Of a DNA stretch of 64,000 nucleotides, positions 33,571 through 42,874 are shown piece by piece. The notes under the pieces were generated by a model. The model made no database searches and had not been told where the DNA came from. It worked only from the letters and a program-made list of their open reading frames with translations. The first letter of the stretch is position 1; every line of letters starts with the position of its first letter. The stretch is from assembly GCF_944390845.1 (NCBI RefSeq), contig NZ_CALXRM010000003.1:1-64000 (forward strand), read 5' to 3'. This DNA comes from an uncultured Brachyspira sp. (GTDB lineage Bacteria > Spirochaetota > Brachyspiria > Brachyspirales > Brachyspiraceae). The translations under genes and the position numbers were made by a program.

Positions 33571-34293
33571 ATGAAAAAAATAAAAAGAATATTTCTAGTT
33601 ATTTGTGCATTAGCTGTAACTAATATCAGTGTATTTGCAGCTAGCGGTTTTGAAGCTATAGTTAATGTTCCTTTAGGTTTATCTTTTGGGGTTTCTGAGG
33701 GGCTTCATGAATCATTAACTCCTAAAAGTGCAGTAGGTTTTGATTCCGGAGTAACAGCACAGCTTGGATATATGATAGGGCTTGGAAAAATAGGTATAAG
33801 TATTTTAGGCGAACTAGGATATAGTTATGACAGTTATAGAGTTTATTATAGCGGTGATATAGGAAACTTTGCTAAAGGTAAAATAACTACAGGTTTATAT
33901 ACTCATAGTTTCCAAATAGGTTTGCTTCCTAAAATAAATATAGGTTCATTTGCTATAGGTGTAGGTGCCGGAGTAAAAATACCTGTATCTGCATATTCAA
34001 CAACAAAAACAGAAGGTTCTTTAGGTAATTGGGGCGGAACTGTCAATTCTGGAGAATCAAAATTAAATAGAGATGATATAGAAAATTTGTATTCAAGAAA
34101 TGTTATACCTTATCTTAAAGTTACATTTGATTATTCTTTCTTCTTTAATAATAAAATGGCTTTTAATATAGGGGCTTATTTAGGCGGAGATTTTGGATTG
34201 GCAAATAAAAATACTGTAAATGATAAATATATTGGTGTGAATAGCTTTGATATAGGTTTACAGTTAGGCTTTAGATTTGCACCTAAACTATAA
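33571..34293 (+). CDS. Outer-membrane beta-barrel protein, paralogue 2
   Basis: About 240 residues from MKKIKRIFLVICALAVTNISVFA (signal peptide). AAAGGAG before this ATG decides the start; a TTG/ATG at 33490 lies inside the terminator region. It aligns with paralogue 1 along its whole length. The differences cluster in the parts expected to be surface loops (after GLS, and around the SLGNWGGTVNSGES segment), consistent with variable exposed loops. Confidence 0.85.
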   Translation: MKKIKRIFLVICALAVTNISVFAASGFEAIVNVPLGLSFGVSEGLHESLTPKSAVGFDSGVTAQLGYMIGLGKIGISILGELGYSYDSYRVYYSGDIGNFAKGKITTGLYTHSFQIGLLPKINIGSFAIGVGAGVKIPVSAYSTTKTEGSLGNWGGTVNSGESKLNRDDIENLYSRNVIPYLKVTFDYSFFFNNKMAFNIGAYLGGDFGLANKNTVNDKYIGVNSFDIGLQLGFRFAPKL

Positions 34294-34505
34294 AAAATAT
34301 TTTGTAAATTAACTTGATTTTATTGTATACATTTACTATATTTATAACAATAAATATTAATTATAAAAATATTACATAAATAAAAACAAATATTTTACTT
34401 TGAAATAAAGACAAATATATAAAATTTACAGTTTTATAAAGATTTAAATCTAATTGTAAACTCTTTTACATAATTGCCGAGAATAGAAAATAACATATAA
34501 TATCA

Positions 34506-34579
34506 GCGTCTGTGGCTCAATTGGATAGAGCAGCGGATTTCGGTTCCGTCGGTTGGGGGTTCGATTCCTCTCAGACGCG
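34506..34579 (+). tRNA. tRNA-Arg (TCG)
   Basis: Acceptor GCGTCTG/CAGACGC, anticodon stem GCGGA/TCCGT with loop TTTCGGT (anticodon TCG), T-loop TTCGATT. CCA is not encoded. Confidence 0.93.
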
Positions 34580-34657
34580 TTATAAAATTTGATTATTTAG
34601 TTAAATATGTTAGAATTATCATATTGATTTTAATAAAATAAGGGCTTTAAAAAGGGA

Positions 34658-35833
34658 ATGAAGGAAAAAAATTTAAGAAAATTTAATTTCATTATATTGA
34701 TATTATTTCCTATAATACTCTTAATTTTTTCAGTTACTTATAACATTTATAGTGTTGGAACAAGTAATCGTATTAAAAAAGAATTGGAGAATTTTACAAA
34801 TTCACTTTCTTTAAGAATGGAAAGTAAATATATGGATATGATGACTCTTTATTTTAAAGATGAATTGAATAACTATGCCATAGCTAATGAATTTACTAAC
34901 CTAGTTAAAGAACAAGTAAGATTAGGGGTTACTCCGCATTTTAACTCTTTGAAATTTTCTATAGATTATACAATGAAAACTAATATAAGAAATACAACTT
35001 ATGCTTTATTGTTTATATCTATATTGATGTTTATATTAACTTTAATACTCAATTTTACAAATAATAATTTTTCATCAGCCAATAATGGTAAGCCTATTGT
35101 GGCAGAGCCTGTGGCTGAAAAAGCTGTTGCAGAAAAACCTAAGCCTATAAATAATGTTTTGAATACATCTTCAGCTGAAAGCATAAAAGCTGAAATAGAG
35201 GCTATGTATAAGGAACTTGTAAAAGAAATAAAAAATTCCCGGGACGATCAGGCTTTGGAAATATTGGAGAAAATGTTCCAATTAGACGACAGAAATTATT
35301 TAGCTTTGAATGGTGCGGGGATACTTCATACTAAAATATACAGCAGAGATAATAAAGAAGATCATTTCAAAAAAGCTGATAAATATTTTGAATATGCATT
35401 ATCTTTATATAATCATAATGAAAATGTATCAAATAATAAGGCTATATTATATTCTATCAAGTATGAGTTTAAAAAGTTAGAAGACGATTATGAAACTGCC
35501 TTAATAATATTTAATGATGCTTTATCTGCTAATCATTTAGATACTGAACTGCTTAACAATAGAGCTACTTTATATTCTGTAAAATATAAAATAAGCGGTG
35601 ATGAAAATCTATTTGAAAGAGCATTGAATGATTATGATGAACTTATAAAAATGGACTTCAATAATATCTATGCTTTAAACAATAGAAGTGCTATTTACTT
35701 CAATAAATATAAAAATTCCGGAGATAAAAAATATTTCGACAAATCTATAGAAGATTGTAATACTGCTTTCAAAATAAATTCTTCTGAAGCTTTATATGAT
35801 AATAGAGGCTCTTTATATATTTATAAATTCTAA
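34658..35833 (+). CDS. TPR-repeat membrane protein
   Basis: 391 residues. One TM helix is near the N-terminus (FIILILFPIILLIFSVTY) and a second at about residues 112-132 (ALLFISILMFILTLILNF), with a roughly 70-residue loop between, probably periplasmic. A proline/alanine/lysine linker leads to a cytoplasmic domain of TPR-like repeats, with ALNGAGILHTK, LNNRATLYSVKYK and ALNNRSAIYFNKYK marking the units. Convergent with the next gene with only a 3-nt gap. Function unknown. Confidence 0.8.
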   Translation: MKEKNLRKFNFIILILFPIILLIFSVTYNIYSVGTSNRIKKELENFTNSLSLRMESKYMDMMTLYFKDELNNYAIANEFTNLVKEQVRLGVTPHFNSLKFSIDYTMKTNIRNTTYALLFISILMFILTLILNFTNNNFSSANNGKPIVAEPVAEKAVAEKPKPINNVLNTSSAESIKAEIEAMYKELVKEIKNSRDDQALEILEKMFQLDDRNYLALNGAGILHTKIYSRDNKEDHFKKADKYFEYALSLYNHNENVSNNKAILYSIKYEFKKLEDDYETALIIFNDALSANHLDTELLNNRATLYSVKYKISGDENLFERALNDYDELIKMDFNNIYALNNRSAIYFNKYKNSGDKKYFDKSIEDCNTAFKINSSEALYDNRGSLYIYKF

Positions 35834-35836
35834 TTT

Positions 35837-36997
35837 CTATTTTTTTAATCCCAAATGATTTTTTCTGTACTCTTTTTCTAAGTTGTACATATTTATATTT
35901 TTAAATTGATCTGCCCTGTATATTTGGCTTATATTATCTTTTTTATTGATTATAAAATAATTATAAAGATTGGCATCATCAATACTCATAAGTGTTACAT
36001 CATGAGTTGATAGTATTAATTGAGATGTTTCTCTTTCTATATCATTAAAGGCATTGTTTCTAAATAGTTTTACTGTAAACTCTAAAAGTTCAGATTGTAT
36101 GCCGTTAAATTCATCTACTATTGATAAGGTTCCGTTTATAATAGAAGTTAATATATAAATAAGATTAATAGCATAAACTTTACTTCCTTCAGATTCAATT
36201 TCATCAAAATCATTGCTATAAGAATCATGCCTTGAAACTAATCTCTTATTGTCCAAGATAAAAGAAAATTCATTTACTCCAATACCATCTACAATATTTA
36301 AATCATCAATATCAATCATAGAAAGAAGTCTTTTATACATATCCCAAAGATTATATTTACTGAAATATTCAAATGCATCAACTATAGCATAAGATGAAAA
36401 GTCGGCTTCATTTGTGAAAGGAAATAAAAAACATAAATTTTTAAATAATGATATATAATAATTAATTTCTTCTCTGTACTTATCCGCATTGCCTTCATTA
36501 CTATTATTAAAGAAGCTTAAAAAAGTATTTGTATCAGGTACATCAATATCATAATCGAATATTCCATTTGTTACAATATTTTTATTCCTTTCAAATATTA
36601 CAGTGTTATCTTTGCATAGTTTCTCTAAATATATAGATTTATTATTATTGTCTAATATTAATTCATAAGTGTAAATTATATATTCATCATAAGAATAGAA
36701 TTCCAAAAAGAATCTGGTATTTTCATTTTTACCATAAATCATATTAGGATCTAAAAGTCTTTTTATACTGTCATTACTAGAAACAATATATCCATTATTA
36801 GAATAGAAAATATATTTTAAGGCATTAAGTAAATTACTCTTACCGCAGCCATTATACCCGTATAAAATACATAATTTAGATATATATTCTTTATTATTTA
36901 TTTTTTTAGTATAAACACTGTCGCTTGAGGCAGTTAAATCCAAAGTCATTTCATTGTAGAATGACCTATAGTTTGAAATAGTAAATTTTCTTAGCAT
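35837..36997 (-). CDS. AAA/ABC-type ATPase (AAA_15/AAA_21 family)
   Basis: 386 residues of an SMC/RecF-like ATPase that binds and hydrolyses ATP. It starts with FTISNYRSFYNEMTLDL, followed by Walker A GYNGCGKS (47-54). A signature-like segment (ESEGSKVYAI) is near 268, Walker B is LSIVDEF (291-297), and the H-loop is LSTHDVTL (329-336). The coiled arm is short. Such stand-alone ATPases are common in phage-defence and abortive-infection loci. It lies beside the phage-like cluster, but no partner nuclease is seen. Confidence 0.8.
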   Translation of the reverse strand: MLRKFTISNYRSFYNEMTLDLTASSDSVYTKKINNKEYISKLCILYGYNGCGKSNLLNALKYIFYSNNGYIVSSNDSIKRLLDPNMIYGKNENTRFFLEFYSYDEYIIYTYELILDNNNKSIYLEKLCKDNTVIFERNKNIVTNGIFDYDIDVPDTNTFLSFFNNSNEGNADKYREEINYYISLFKNLCFLFPFTNEADFSSYAIVDAFEYFSKYNLWDMYKRLLSMIDIDDLNIVDGIGVNEFSFILDNKRLVSRHDSYSNDFDEIESEGSKVYAINLIYILTSIINGTLSIVDEFNGIQSELLEFTVKLFRNNAFNDIERETSQLILSTHDVTLMSIDDANLYNYFIINKKDNISQIYRADQFKNINMYNLEKEYRKNHLGLKK

Positions 36998-37223
36998 AGT
37001 TTATCATTGTTTATTTGTTTTTATTTTTTATCATACTTTAATAATAACAAAAAAATCATTAATAGTAAAGCATTTATGAAAATATAATAATCAGTTTTTA
37101 TTTATGCTTTTTTATAAAAAATATATTATTTTGCTTATATATAAACTTATAATTACTAATATTTTTTGTTAATAGTGTAAGGATTTATTTTAATCAATTA
37201 ATTAATATAAATTAAAAAGGTTT
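36998..37223. other. AT-rich divergent gap
   Basis: 226 nt between the ATPase and the portal gene, which point apart. It should hold both promoters; no clear boxes are visible. Nothing resembling an attachment site. Confidence 0.4.
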
Positions 37224-38453
37224 ATGATTATGGAAAATATAGAAAATAAACAGTCACAAATAGAAAAAATTATTGAAGAATATGATAATAAATTGAAAGA
37301 TAAAAACAGAGAGATAGAAAAATTAAATGATGAATTAAACAGAATATCAACTAACAATTATAATGCAGGCATTCCAAATGTAATGTCAAATAGGGGAGAT
37401 GAAAGCGATGATTTTTCATTTCCTCATAAATGGGCATTAACTTGCAAGAGAATGGAGAACTCTATTTATCTTGAGCCTATACTCCAGTTTTACAGAGGAG
37501 TTTTTAATTCTTTTAATTATTTTTTGGAAATGCCAAAAGAATGCGAAGATAATGAAAAAGTAAACAATGCATACGATTTTTTTATAAGCCAATTTGAAAG
37601 AGCAGGCGGACTTAAAAACTTAATAGTTAATGTTTCTTATAATGCATTAGTTTACGGCTTTTGTTTTTTTACTCCTAAATTAGAAGTTCTGCCTGCTAGG
37701 GCTTATGGATTTAAAGGAAGGATTGATGGCTTAAAAGGATTTAAATATTATGATCCTTCTTCAATATACAGGTTCAATTTTGATGAAAATGACAGCGATG
37801 AAATAAAAAGCATAAGCATCATAAAAAGACATAAAGAATTTTTTAATGGTTCTTATGATGAGGCTAGTATTATAGATATAGATTTTGATTTAGCTTTAGC
37901 AGGGTATGCGAGTTATGGAAGTATTGAAGGCGACATTATAGGAAAGCCATTTTTATACAGTGCATATTCACTTTGGCAGATTTTAGAATCTATGGATAAT
38001 AGTTTCAACCGTAATTTAAAAAATATAGGTGAGCATAGTTTTAATTTTATAGCAAACACTGAACTTAATGATTCGAAGCGTAAGGAGGCAGAACGTGAGA
38101 TAAGGAATTTTATAAATAACGGCGGCGGAATTTTTATTTCCAAGTACGGCAAAATAGAAAAAATAGAAAGTATTGATGCTAATGAATGGTATAATTTTAG
38201 AGACAGCATGCTTTCAGCCTTATTCAAAAATAAAGGTGTAGATATTAAAGCACTTGGTCTAAACAAAGGAGCTACTAAATCATTAGCTGAACTTACTCAA
38301 GACAATGCACTTCTTATGGCAAGCGATATTGTTTCAGGTATAATCAATTATATAAATAATAGTTTTATTAAAAGATATTTTGATTTGAATTTCAAAAGTT
38401 TAAGGCTGTCAGGACAATGCGATTATTTTAGGATTTCTCATTCATTAGAATAA
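37224..38453 (+). CDS. Phage portal protein (Mu gp29/DUF935-like)
   Basis: 409 residues (about 47 kDa). An N-terminal coiled coil of 50 residues precedes a portal-like core: a long-helix stem region around SLWQILESMDNSFNRNLKNIGEHSF, then the acidic/aromatic stretch EWYNFRDSMLSALFKNKGVDIKALGLNKGATKSLAEL. This recalls DUF935-type portals, which form the dodecameric DNA gate of the head. It heads the structural cluster. ATG at 37230 is better spaced from AAAAAGG than 37224. The family call is by layout and motif memory, not a search. Confidence 0.65.
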   Translation: MIMENIENKQSQIEKIIEEYDNKLKDKNREIEKLNDELNRISTNNYNAGIPNVMSNRGDESDDFSFPHKWALTCKRMENSIYLEPILQFYRGVFNSFNYFLEMPKECEDNEKVNNAYDFFISQFERAGGLKNLIVNVSYNALVYGFCFFTPKLEVLPARAYGFKGRIDGLKGFKYYDPSSIYRFNFDENDSDEIKSISIIKRHKEFFNGSYDEASIIDIDFDLALAGYASYGSIEGDIIGKPFLYSAYSLWQILESMDNSFNRNLKNIGEHSFNFIANTELNDSKRKEAEREIRNFINNGGGIFISKYGKIEKIESIDANEWYNFRDSMLSALFKNKGVDIKALGLNKGATKSLAELTQDNALLMASDIVSGIINYINNSFIKRYFDLNFKSLRLSGQCDYFRISHSLE

Positions 38454-38621
38454 AAATGATTAATTTATTAAATATATATACTTAATTTATAACAAACATT
38501 AACTTTTATATTCATATACAGTTGTCAATTATTTTAAGTTGTATATACTATATTTGTAAAGAAAATATTTACATCTTTTGTAACATTTTAGGTAATTAAA
38601 TATTATTTGTGGGAGGTATTT

Positions 38622-38864
38622 ATGGCAGTTAAACTTTTCAGTAAAGAAGAATTGCAAAAATGCACTACAGAAAAAGAAGTAGAGGCATATTTTGATTCTT
38701 TAGGTATCGATGAAGAAAATTATGAACAAAAAATAAATGCTTTGACTGAGGCTTTAGAATCCCAACAGATTAAATGTTTTTCAGAAACTTCTTTAAAAAA
38801 TAGATATAAAGATATATTAAGTATATTTTTAGATGAAGAAGTTAGAATGTATAGGGGATTTTAA
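38622..38864 (+). CDS. Small acidic protein of the phage-like cluster
   Basis: 80 residues from ATG at 38622, which has GGGAGG at ideal distance; a GTG at 38607 is upstream of this site. Helical, charged, no recognised domain. Ends 6 nt before the zinc-peptidase gene, so the two are co-transcribed. Confidence 0.6.
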   Translation: MAVKLFSKEELQKCTTEKEVEAYFDSLGIDEENYEQKINALTEALESQQIKCFSETSLKNRYKDILSIFLDEEVRMYRGF

Positions 38865-38870
38865 TTTGAT

Positions 38871-39506
38871 ATGGATAAATTAAATTTACAAGAAATAGCT
38901 GACAGATGCGGATATAATAATGTTTATAATGAGGCAAAAAAACAAGAAATTTTATTAAATAGTTTGCAGAATAATTTAATAGATAGTCTTATAAATAGAT
39001 ATATAACAAAATCTTTACTTTCACATTGGAAAAGTGCAGTAGAAAGTATAGTGTTAGAAACAAGACAATATAAATTTAAAAATTTCTGCAGAGAAACTTC
39101 ATATACAAATCCAAAAGTAATAAAAATAATGAATGTGGCACTTTATAAAATATTCATAAAAGAGAAAAAACTTTTTGAATATGGATATACTTTAAAAGAT
39201 AAATATAATTGGGTTGATGTTATTGTTATAAATGAAGAAATGACAATTAAAGAAAAAAGATGTGTTGTTGCTCATGAACTGGCACATATTATCATAGATA
39301 GGATATTAAAAGAGAATATAGATATAATTCCTAACATGGATTTTTATAATCTTAATGAGGAAGAATTAGCAAATATATTAATGTGTTATATACTTTTAGA
39401 TAAATCATTTTTTTATAAAAATGCACAATTTGAAGATTATGTAATTACAGATGTTTTAGATTTGAAAGAATTAAGAAACAGCATATTAAAAAAATATAGA
39501 AAATAA
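38871..39506 (+). CDS. Zinc metallopeptidase-like protein (ImmA/IrrE type)
   Basis: 211 residues with a zincin motif HELAH (135-139) in CVVAHELAHIII and a downstream acidic LNEEELAN that could give the third ligand. This arrangement fits the ImmA/IrrE (DUF955-like) group that usually cleaves phage repressors. Here it sits between portal and capsid-maturation genes with no repressor nearby, so a role in head processing or in regulating the cluster is possible. Followed by a terminator at 39531. Confidence 0.65.
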   Translation: MDKLNLQEIADRCGYNNVYNEAKKQEILLNSLQNNLIDSLINRYITKSLLSHWKSAVESIVLETRQYKFKNFCRETSYTNPKVIKIMNVALYKIFIKEKKLFEYGYTLKDKYNWVDVIVINEEMTIKEKRCVVAHELAHIIIDRILKENIDIIPNMDFYNLNEEELANILMCYILLDKSFFYKNAQFEDYVITDVLDLKELRNSILKKYRK

Positions 39507-39530
39507 ATTGTATTAAATAAAATTAAAATA

Positions 39531-39566
39531 AAAAGGCTTGGTATTAATTTACTGAGCCTTTTTTAT
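39531..39566 (+). terminator. Rho-independent terminator after the peptidase gene
   Basis: AAAAGGCT pairs with AGCCTTTT across a 15-nt loop, then T-rich. Confidence 0.75.
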
Positions 39567-39593
39567 TTTGTAATAACTTATAATCACTTATAT

Positions 39594-39799
39594 TTTTTGC
39601 TATAGGTATAGAGATAATAAATAATATCTTCTTGATTAGAACATTAAATCAATAATGATTGGTATTAAACCGCACATATTTTTGGATTTGTATAATAAGT
39701 ATTACCGTGCGGGATGCCAGTATGGCTAGTACTTTTTTGCTATAGATATAGAGATAATTAAAAATCATTTCAATATAATTAATATTTTAAGGAGATAAA
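39594..39799 (+). repeat. Tandem leader repeats upstream of the scaffold/protease gene
   Basis: A unit of about 25 nt, TTTTTTGCTATAGRTATAGAGATAAT, occurs at about 39594 and again at about 39735 (one difference). Between them CCGCAC and GTGCGG form an inverted repeat around 40 AT-rich nt (39670-39712). The AAGGAG of the next gene lies just downstream of the second copy. Confidence 0.65.
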
Positions 39800-40753
39800 A
39801 TGCTTAAAAAGAAATATAAAATTTTAGGGGATAGTTTCAAGCAATATATACCGCTTTCAAAAAATACTTTTGCTGAAACTAAAACTAATAAAATCACAGA
39901 AAAAAATATTGATGAGTTAATAAAATCATTTGAAAAAAAGAGCATAGAAATATTTGTCTATAAGGGGCATAAAGAAGATGAAGAAAGGGAAGCTATTGGA
40001 AAAGTTTTAAGTTTGGAAAAAGATAATGAGGCAATAGGGCTTTATGCTGTTATAGAATGGTTTGATGACAGCATAACAGAGAAAAAATCTTTTTATCCTT
40101 CTATTGAGATGGTTGGAAAAAAATCTTATGAAGATAATGATTTTATTTATTGGGAGAATTGTGAAATCAAAGCTGTTGCTGCAGTGGAATATCCTGCAAG
40201 CCGTAATGTTGATTTGCTTTGTGCTAGTGCAATTATCAGTAATGAAGAAAATATTAATGGAGAGTATATGCAAAAATTAAGAACAGTATTAGAAAAATTA
40301 ATTAGCGAAGAAAAAGAAATTCAAAAAGAGGCTAGAAATGAATTTGTTTATTTGTTTAAAAATGATGAAGAAATTCAAAATATTATTATTGATATGATAG
40401 TAAAGAAATTAAAAGAAGATAATTCAAAAGAAAATAATAAAGATAAATCAAACAAAGATTTCAATAATTCAGATAACAGCAATAAAGAATTAAATTTATC
40501 AGCTATAACTTACGGAGATTGGTGCAATGAATATGCAGAGAGTCAGAATGCAGTAAGATGTTCTTCAAAATCAGAAAGCTCTACATTTATAAAGGCAAGA
40601 AAACTTTTCAAAGCAGGATTAAGCAAAGAAGAAATAATGTCAATAGTAAGAAATGATTTAGTGCCTATTGGAGTAGGAGGCGGAGAGAAAATTAACTTAT
40701 CGGCATTAAGCGAAGAAAACAAATACAGCGAGATAGCAAAACTATTTAAATAA
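39800..40753 (+). CDS. Phage head protease/scaffold (Mu I protein-like)
   Basis: 317 residues. The N-terminal 140 residues contain the pattern of Mu gpI-like proteases (FVYKGHKEDEEREAIGKVLSLE, KSFYPSIEMVGKK, IKAVAAVEYPASRN). A helical charged middle and an asparagine-rich linker then resemble a scaffold. In Mu-like phages this protein guides capsid assembly and is cleaved. It lies before the cement and capsid genes, as expected. AAGGAGATAAA precedes the ATG. Confidence 0.65.
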   Translation: MLKKKYKILGDSFKQYIPLSKNTFAETKTNKITEKNIDELIKSFEKKSIEIFVYKGHKEDEEREAIGKVLSLEKDNEAIGLYAVIEWFDDSITEKKSFYPSIEMVGKKSYEDNDFIYWENCEIKAVAAVEYPASRNVDLLCASAIISNEENINGEYMQKLRTVLEKLISEEKEIQKEARNEFVYLFKNDEEIQNIIIDMIVKKLKEDNSKENNKDKSNKDFNNSDNSNKELNLSAITYGDWCNEYAESQNAVRCSSKSESSTFIKARKLFKAGLSKEEIMSIVRNDLVPIGVGGGEKINLSALSEENKYSEIAKLFK

Positions 40754-40820
40754 AAATTAGTAGATAGTTAAATATTTCAATATATAAATAGATTAAATCA
40801 TACAAATGTGCAATAAAAAA

Positions 40821-40913
40821 GTTAGTCGACCAATTGGCACCCTTACAGTTGGTATAACAATAATAAGCGAGCCGACCAAGTAGGCACCTTTATAGGTGGC
40901 ATAACAATAATAG
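40821..40913 (+). promoter_or_regulatory. Two tandem hairpin leader elements (5' of cement gene)
   Basis: Unit 1 (40821-40865) and unit 2 (40866-40913) each start with (G)AGYCGACCA, form a hairpin and end with ATAACAATAATA. In unit 1 ACCAATTG pairs with CAGTTGGT; in unit 2 CACCT pairs with AGGTG. The last unit runs into TAGGAG and the ATG at 40922. Members of the leader family described in the findings. Confidence 0.7.
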
Positions 40914-40921
40914 GAGTTCGA

Positions 40922-41290
40922 ATGGCACAAGGTTCTATAATAAAAGCTGGTATTCATAGCGATGAAGCCAATTTACCAAAAAGAGGATTTCCTGTATCAA
41001 TAAAAGATGATAATGGGAAAGGAGTTTTTTCACTTTATAGTGAAGGTTCAGTATTTATAGGGGTTGCTTTGGAAGATGCATTCTCTTATAAAGAATTCGG
41101 ATTAAAGCCAAATACAATATCAGTTTGCTATGATGGAATAGTTAATGCAGTTGTAGCTGAAAGTGTTATAGCTGGCGATATTGTAACGGCATCAGATAAA
41201 GGATTCAAAAAATCATTAGACGGACATGGAGTAGGAATAGTTATAAGAGGCGGAAGCAATTATGCAGAGATACTTTTGAAATCTGTATGA
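40922..41290 (+). CDS. Capsid cement/decoration protein (DUF2190-like)
   Basis: 122 residues, small beta-rich and glycine-rich. The C-terminal segment (AVVAESVIAGDIVTASDKGFKKS, then GVGIVIRGGSNYAEILL) resembles DUF2190 capsid-stabilising proteins. Placement between protease/scaffold and major capsid is right for this role. Translation begins behind TAGGAG delivered by the hairpin leader element. Confidence 0.6.
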   Translation: MAQGSIIKAGIHSDEANLPKRGFPVSIKDDNGKGVFSLYSEGSVFIGVALEDAFSYKEFGLKPNTISVCYDGIVNAVVAESVIAGDIVTASDKGFKKSLDGHGVGIVIRGGSNYAEILLKSV

Positions 41291-41402
41291 TTGTATTGTA
41301 ACTAAAGTTTCAAAAATATATCAAACATAAAAATCTTGAATATATTATTTTTGTAATAATCTTAAATATTTTTTAAAATAATTTTTATTAGCAACAAAAT
41401 AA

Positions 41403-41520
41403 AGTGAGCTGTCCAGTAGGTAGCCTTACAGTTGGTATAACAATAAATATAGTGAGCCGTATCAGTCAGCAACTGAAGTTGCTGGCTAATATTAGCGAAG
41501 GCGAACATAACAACAATAGG
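41403..41520 (+). promoter_or_regulatory. Two tandem hairpin leader elements (5' of capsid gene)
   Basis: Unit 3 (41403-41449) shares the CCTTACAGTTGGTATAACAA block with unit 1. Unit 4 (41451-41520) has a longer perfect stem, CAGCAACT/AGTTGCTG at 41467-41484, and ends CATAACAACAATAGGAG, supplying the ribosome site for the capsid ATG at 41528. Confidence 0.75.
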
Positions 41521-41527
41521 AGTAATA

Positions 41528-42571
41528 ATGAGCATACCTAATTTACAAAATATACAAAATAAACTTTTTCCAATAATCAATAAAGAAATGCCTAGATATA
41601 TGGGGCAGACTAATTTCGTGAGTAAATATATACCTGAAATTTTTGTCGGTGTTTCTCAAGGAGCCATTGGAGGCGATTTAGATAATACTGCTTTCAATTT
41701 AAAAAATATGTACGGCGGTACTTCATTAGGAGATTTAAATATTTTCAATGAGTATCCTAAACATGAGGCCAGAGTTTTTAAAATGGAGCCTGAGGAATAT
41801 TATATCGGAATAGATATTAACAGAATAGAAGAAATCAATGAGCTTTATGCAAGAGATGAGAAAAAAGCCGGAGAAGAAATTTTAAATTATATTGCACAAA
41901 AACTTGTTTCAAGACTCGGGCTTTTAAGAGAAAGAAATTTAGCAGCAAAAGTTACAGATGCAGAACTTTATGGAAGTACAAACACTGTTGATTTAACTGC
42001 TAAGCCAATAAGCACTTGGACAGAGGCTGATATTGATAATTTCTTTTCTTCATTTATAGATTTGGCAAAATATTTGAATTATGCTGTAGGCGGAAATTTA
42101 TTTAATGATAAAATGGAGCTTCAGGATAATGGACAGAAACTTTATATAGTTATTCCAATAGATGTATATATAAAACTTCAAGGCTTATTCAGATTATTTT
42201 CTAATTATATATCAATGATAGGAAATGATGCTAACGGAAAATATAAAGCATTCAGACCGGATATTTTTAATGCAGTAACAAGCGGAATCACAGTTGTAGG
42301 AACTGCATTCAGGGTTGCTGATGATCATGAAGTTGATCAAAAGTATCAATTAGAAAATCTTACAGATATATGGACAGGTTCATCAATTTATATGTTTACA
42401 ACTTCATCTAATGTTTTGGATATGGCTTCAATAAAAGAGGTCGTATATTTAAATCATGATATAAGAGAGGTTGATATATTAGGCAATAATTTGTGGAGAA
42501 CAAGAACAAAGAGATGCACAGTAGCTTCTAACCCTTACGGCTTCTGCAAAATAGATTTGAGCTTGTCTTAA
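41528..42571 (+). CDS. Major capsid protein (probable)
   Basis: 347 residues, about 39 kDa. This size is what I recall for the VSH-1 main head protein Hvp38; the match is by size and place only. It follows the scaffold and cement genes, contains QGAIGGDLDNTAF and a beta-rich C-terminal half, and ends with a strand-rich RTRTKRCTVASNPYGFCKIDLSLS. The double leader element upstream suggests strong translation, as needed for a capsid subunit. No close family signature is seen by eye. Confidence 0.65.
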   Translation: MSIPNLQNIQNKLFPIINKEMPRYMGQTNFVSKYIPEIFVGVSQGAIGGDLDNTAFNLKNMYGGTSLGDLNIFNEYPKHEARVFKMEPEEYYIGIDINRIEEINELYARDEKKAGEEILNYIAQKLVSRLGLLRERNLAAKVTDAELYGSTNTVDLTAKPISTWTEADIDNFFSSFIDLAKYLNYAVGGNLFNDKMELQDNGQKLYIVIPIDVYIKLQGLFRLFSNYISMIGNDANGKYKAFRPDIFNAVTSGITVVGTAFRVADDHEVDQKYQLENLTDIWTGSSIYMFTTSSNVLDMASIKEVVYLNHDIREVDILGNNLWRTRTKRCTVASNPYGFCKIDLSLS

Positions 42572-42874
42572 TTTAAATCAAGTATATATACCAAACAATT
42601 ATATTTTGTCAAAATAAGTTTTTAAATTTTAATGTTTGCGGGGACTAGCCCCCGCACCCCCAGTTCTTTTATTGGTATAAAAGAACCAAAAGAACTGTAT
42701 TTTATATAAATTATCATTTGAAAATAATTTAAATATATATTTTAAGTTTTAATTATAAATTATGGACTTGCTATTTATATAGATTATAGTATTGCGTTTT
42801 TTGGTACTTTGGCGAAGCCCGCCTGTGGCGTGAGCGACAAAAAAGTACATTAATAAATATAATTAAGAGGCGGT
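42572..42874. repeat. GC-rich island repeat copy
   Basis: 302 nt with no gene. It contains ATATACC...ATATTTTGTCAAAAT (shared with 22.0 kb), GCGGGGACTAGCCCCCGC (a perfect stem) and AGTTCTTTTATTGGTATAAAAGAAC. At 42800-42850, TACTTTGGCGAAGCCCGCCTGTGGCG is shared with 48.1 kb and is bounded by GTACTTT and AAAGTAC. Confidence 0.7.

Noticed and set aside
34475-34501. TTTACA / TATAAT pair before tRNA-Arg(TCG)
   Set aside because: A 15-bp spacer and a start point inside the tRNA make it doubtful.
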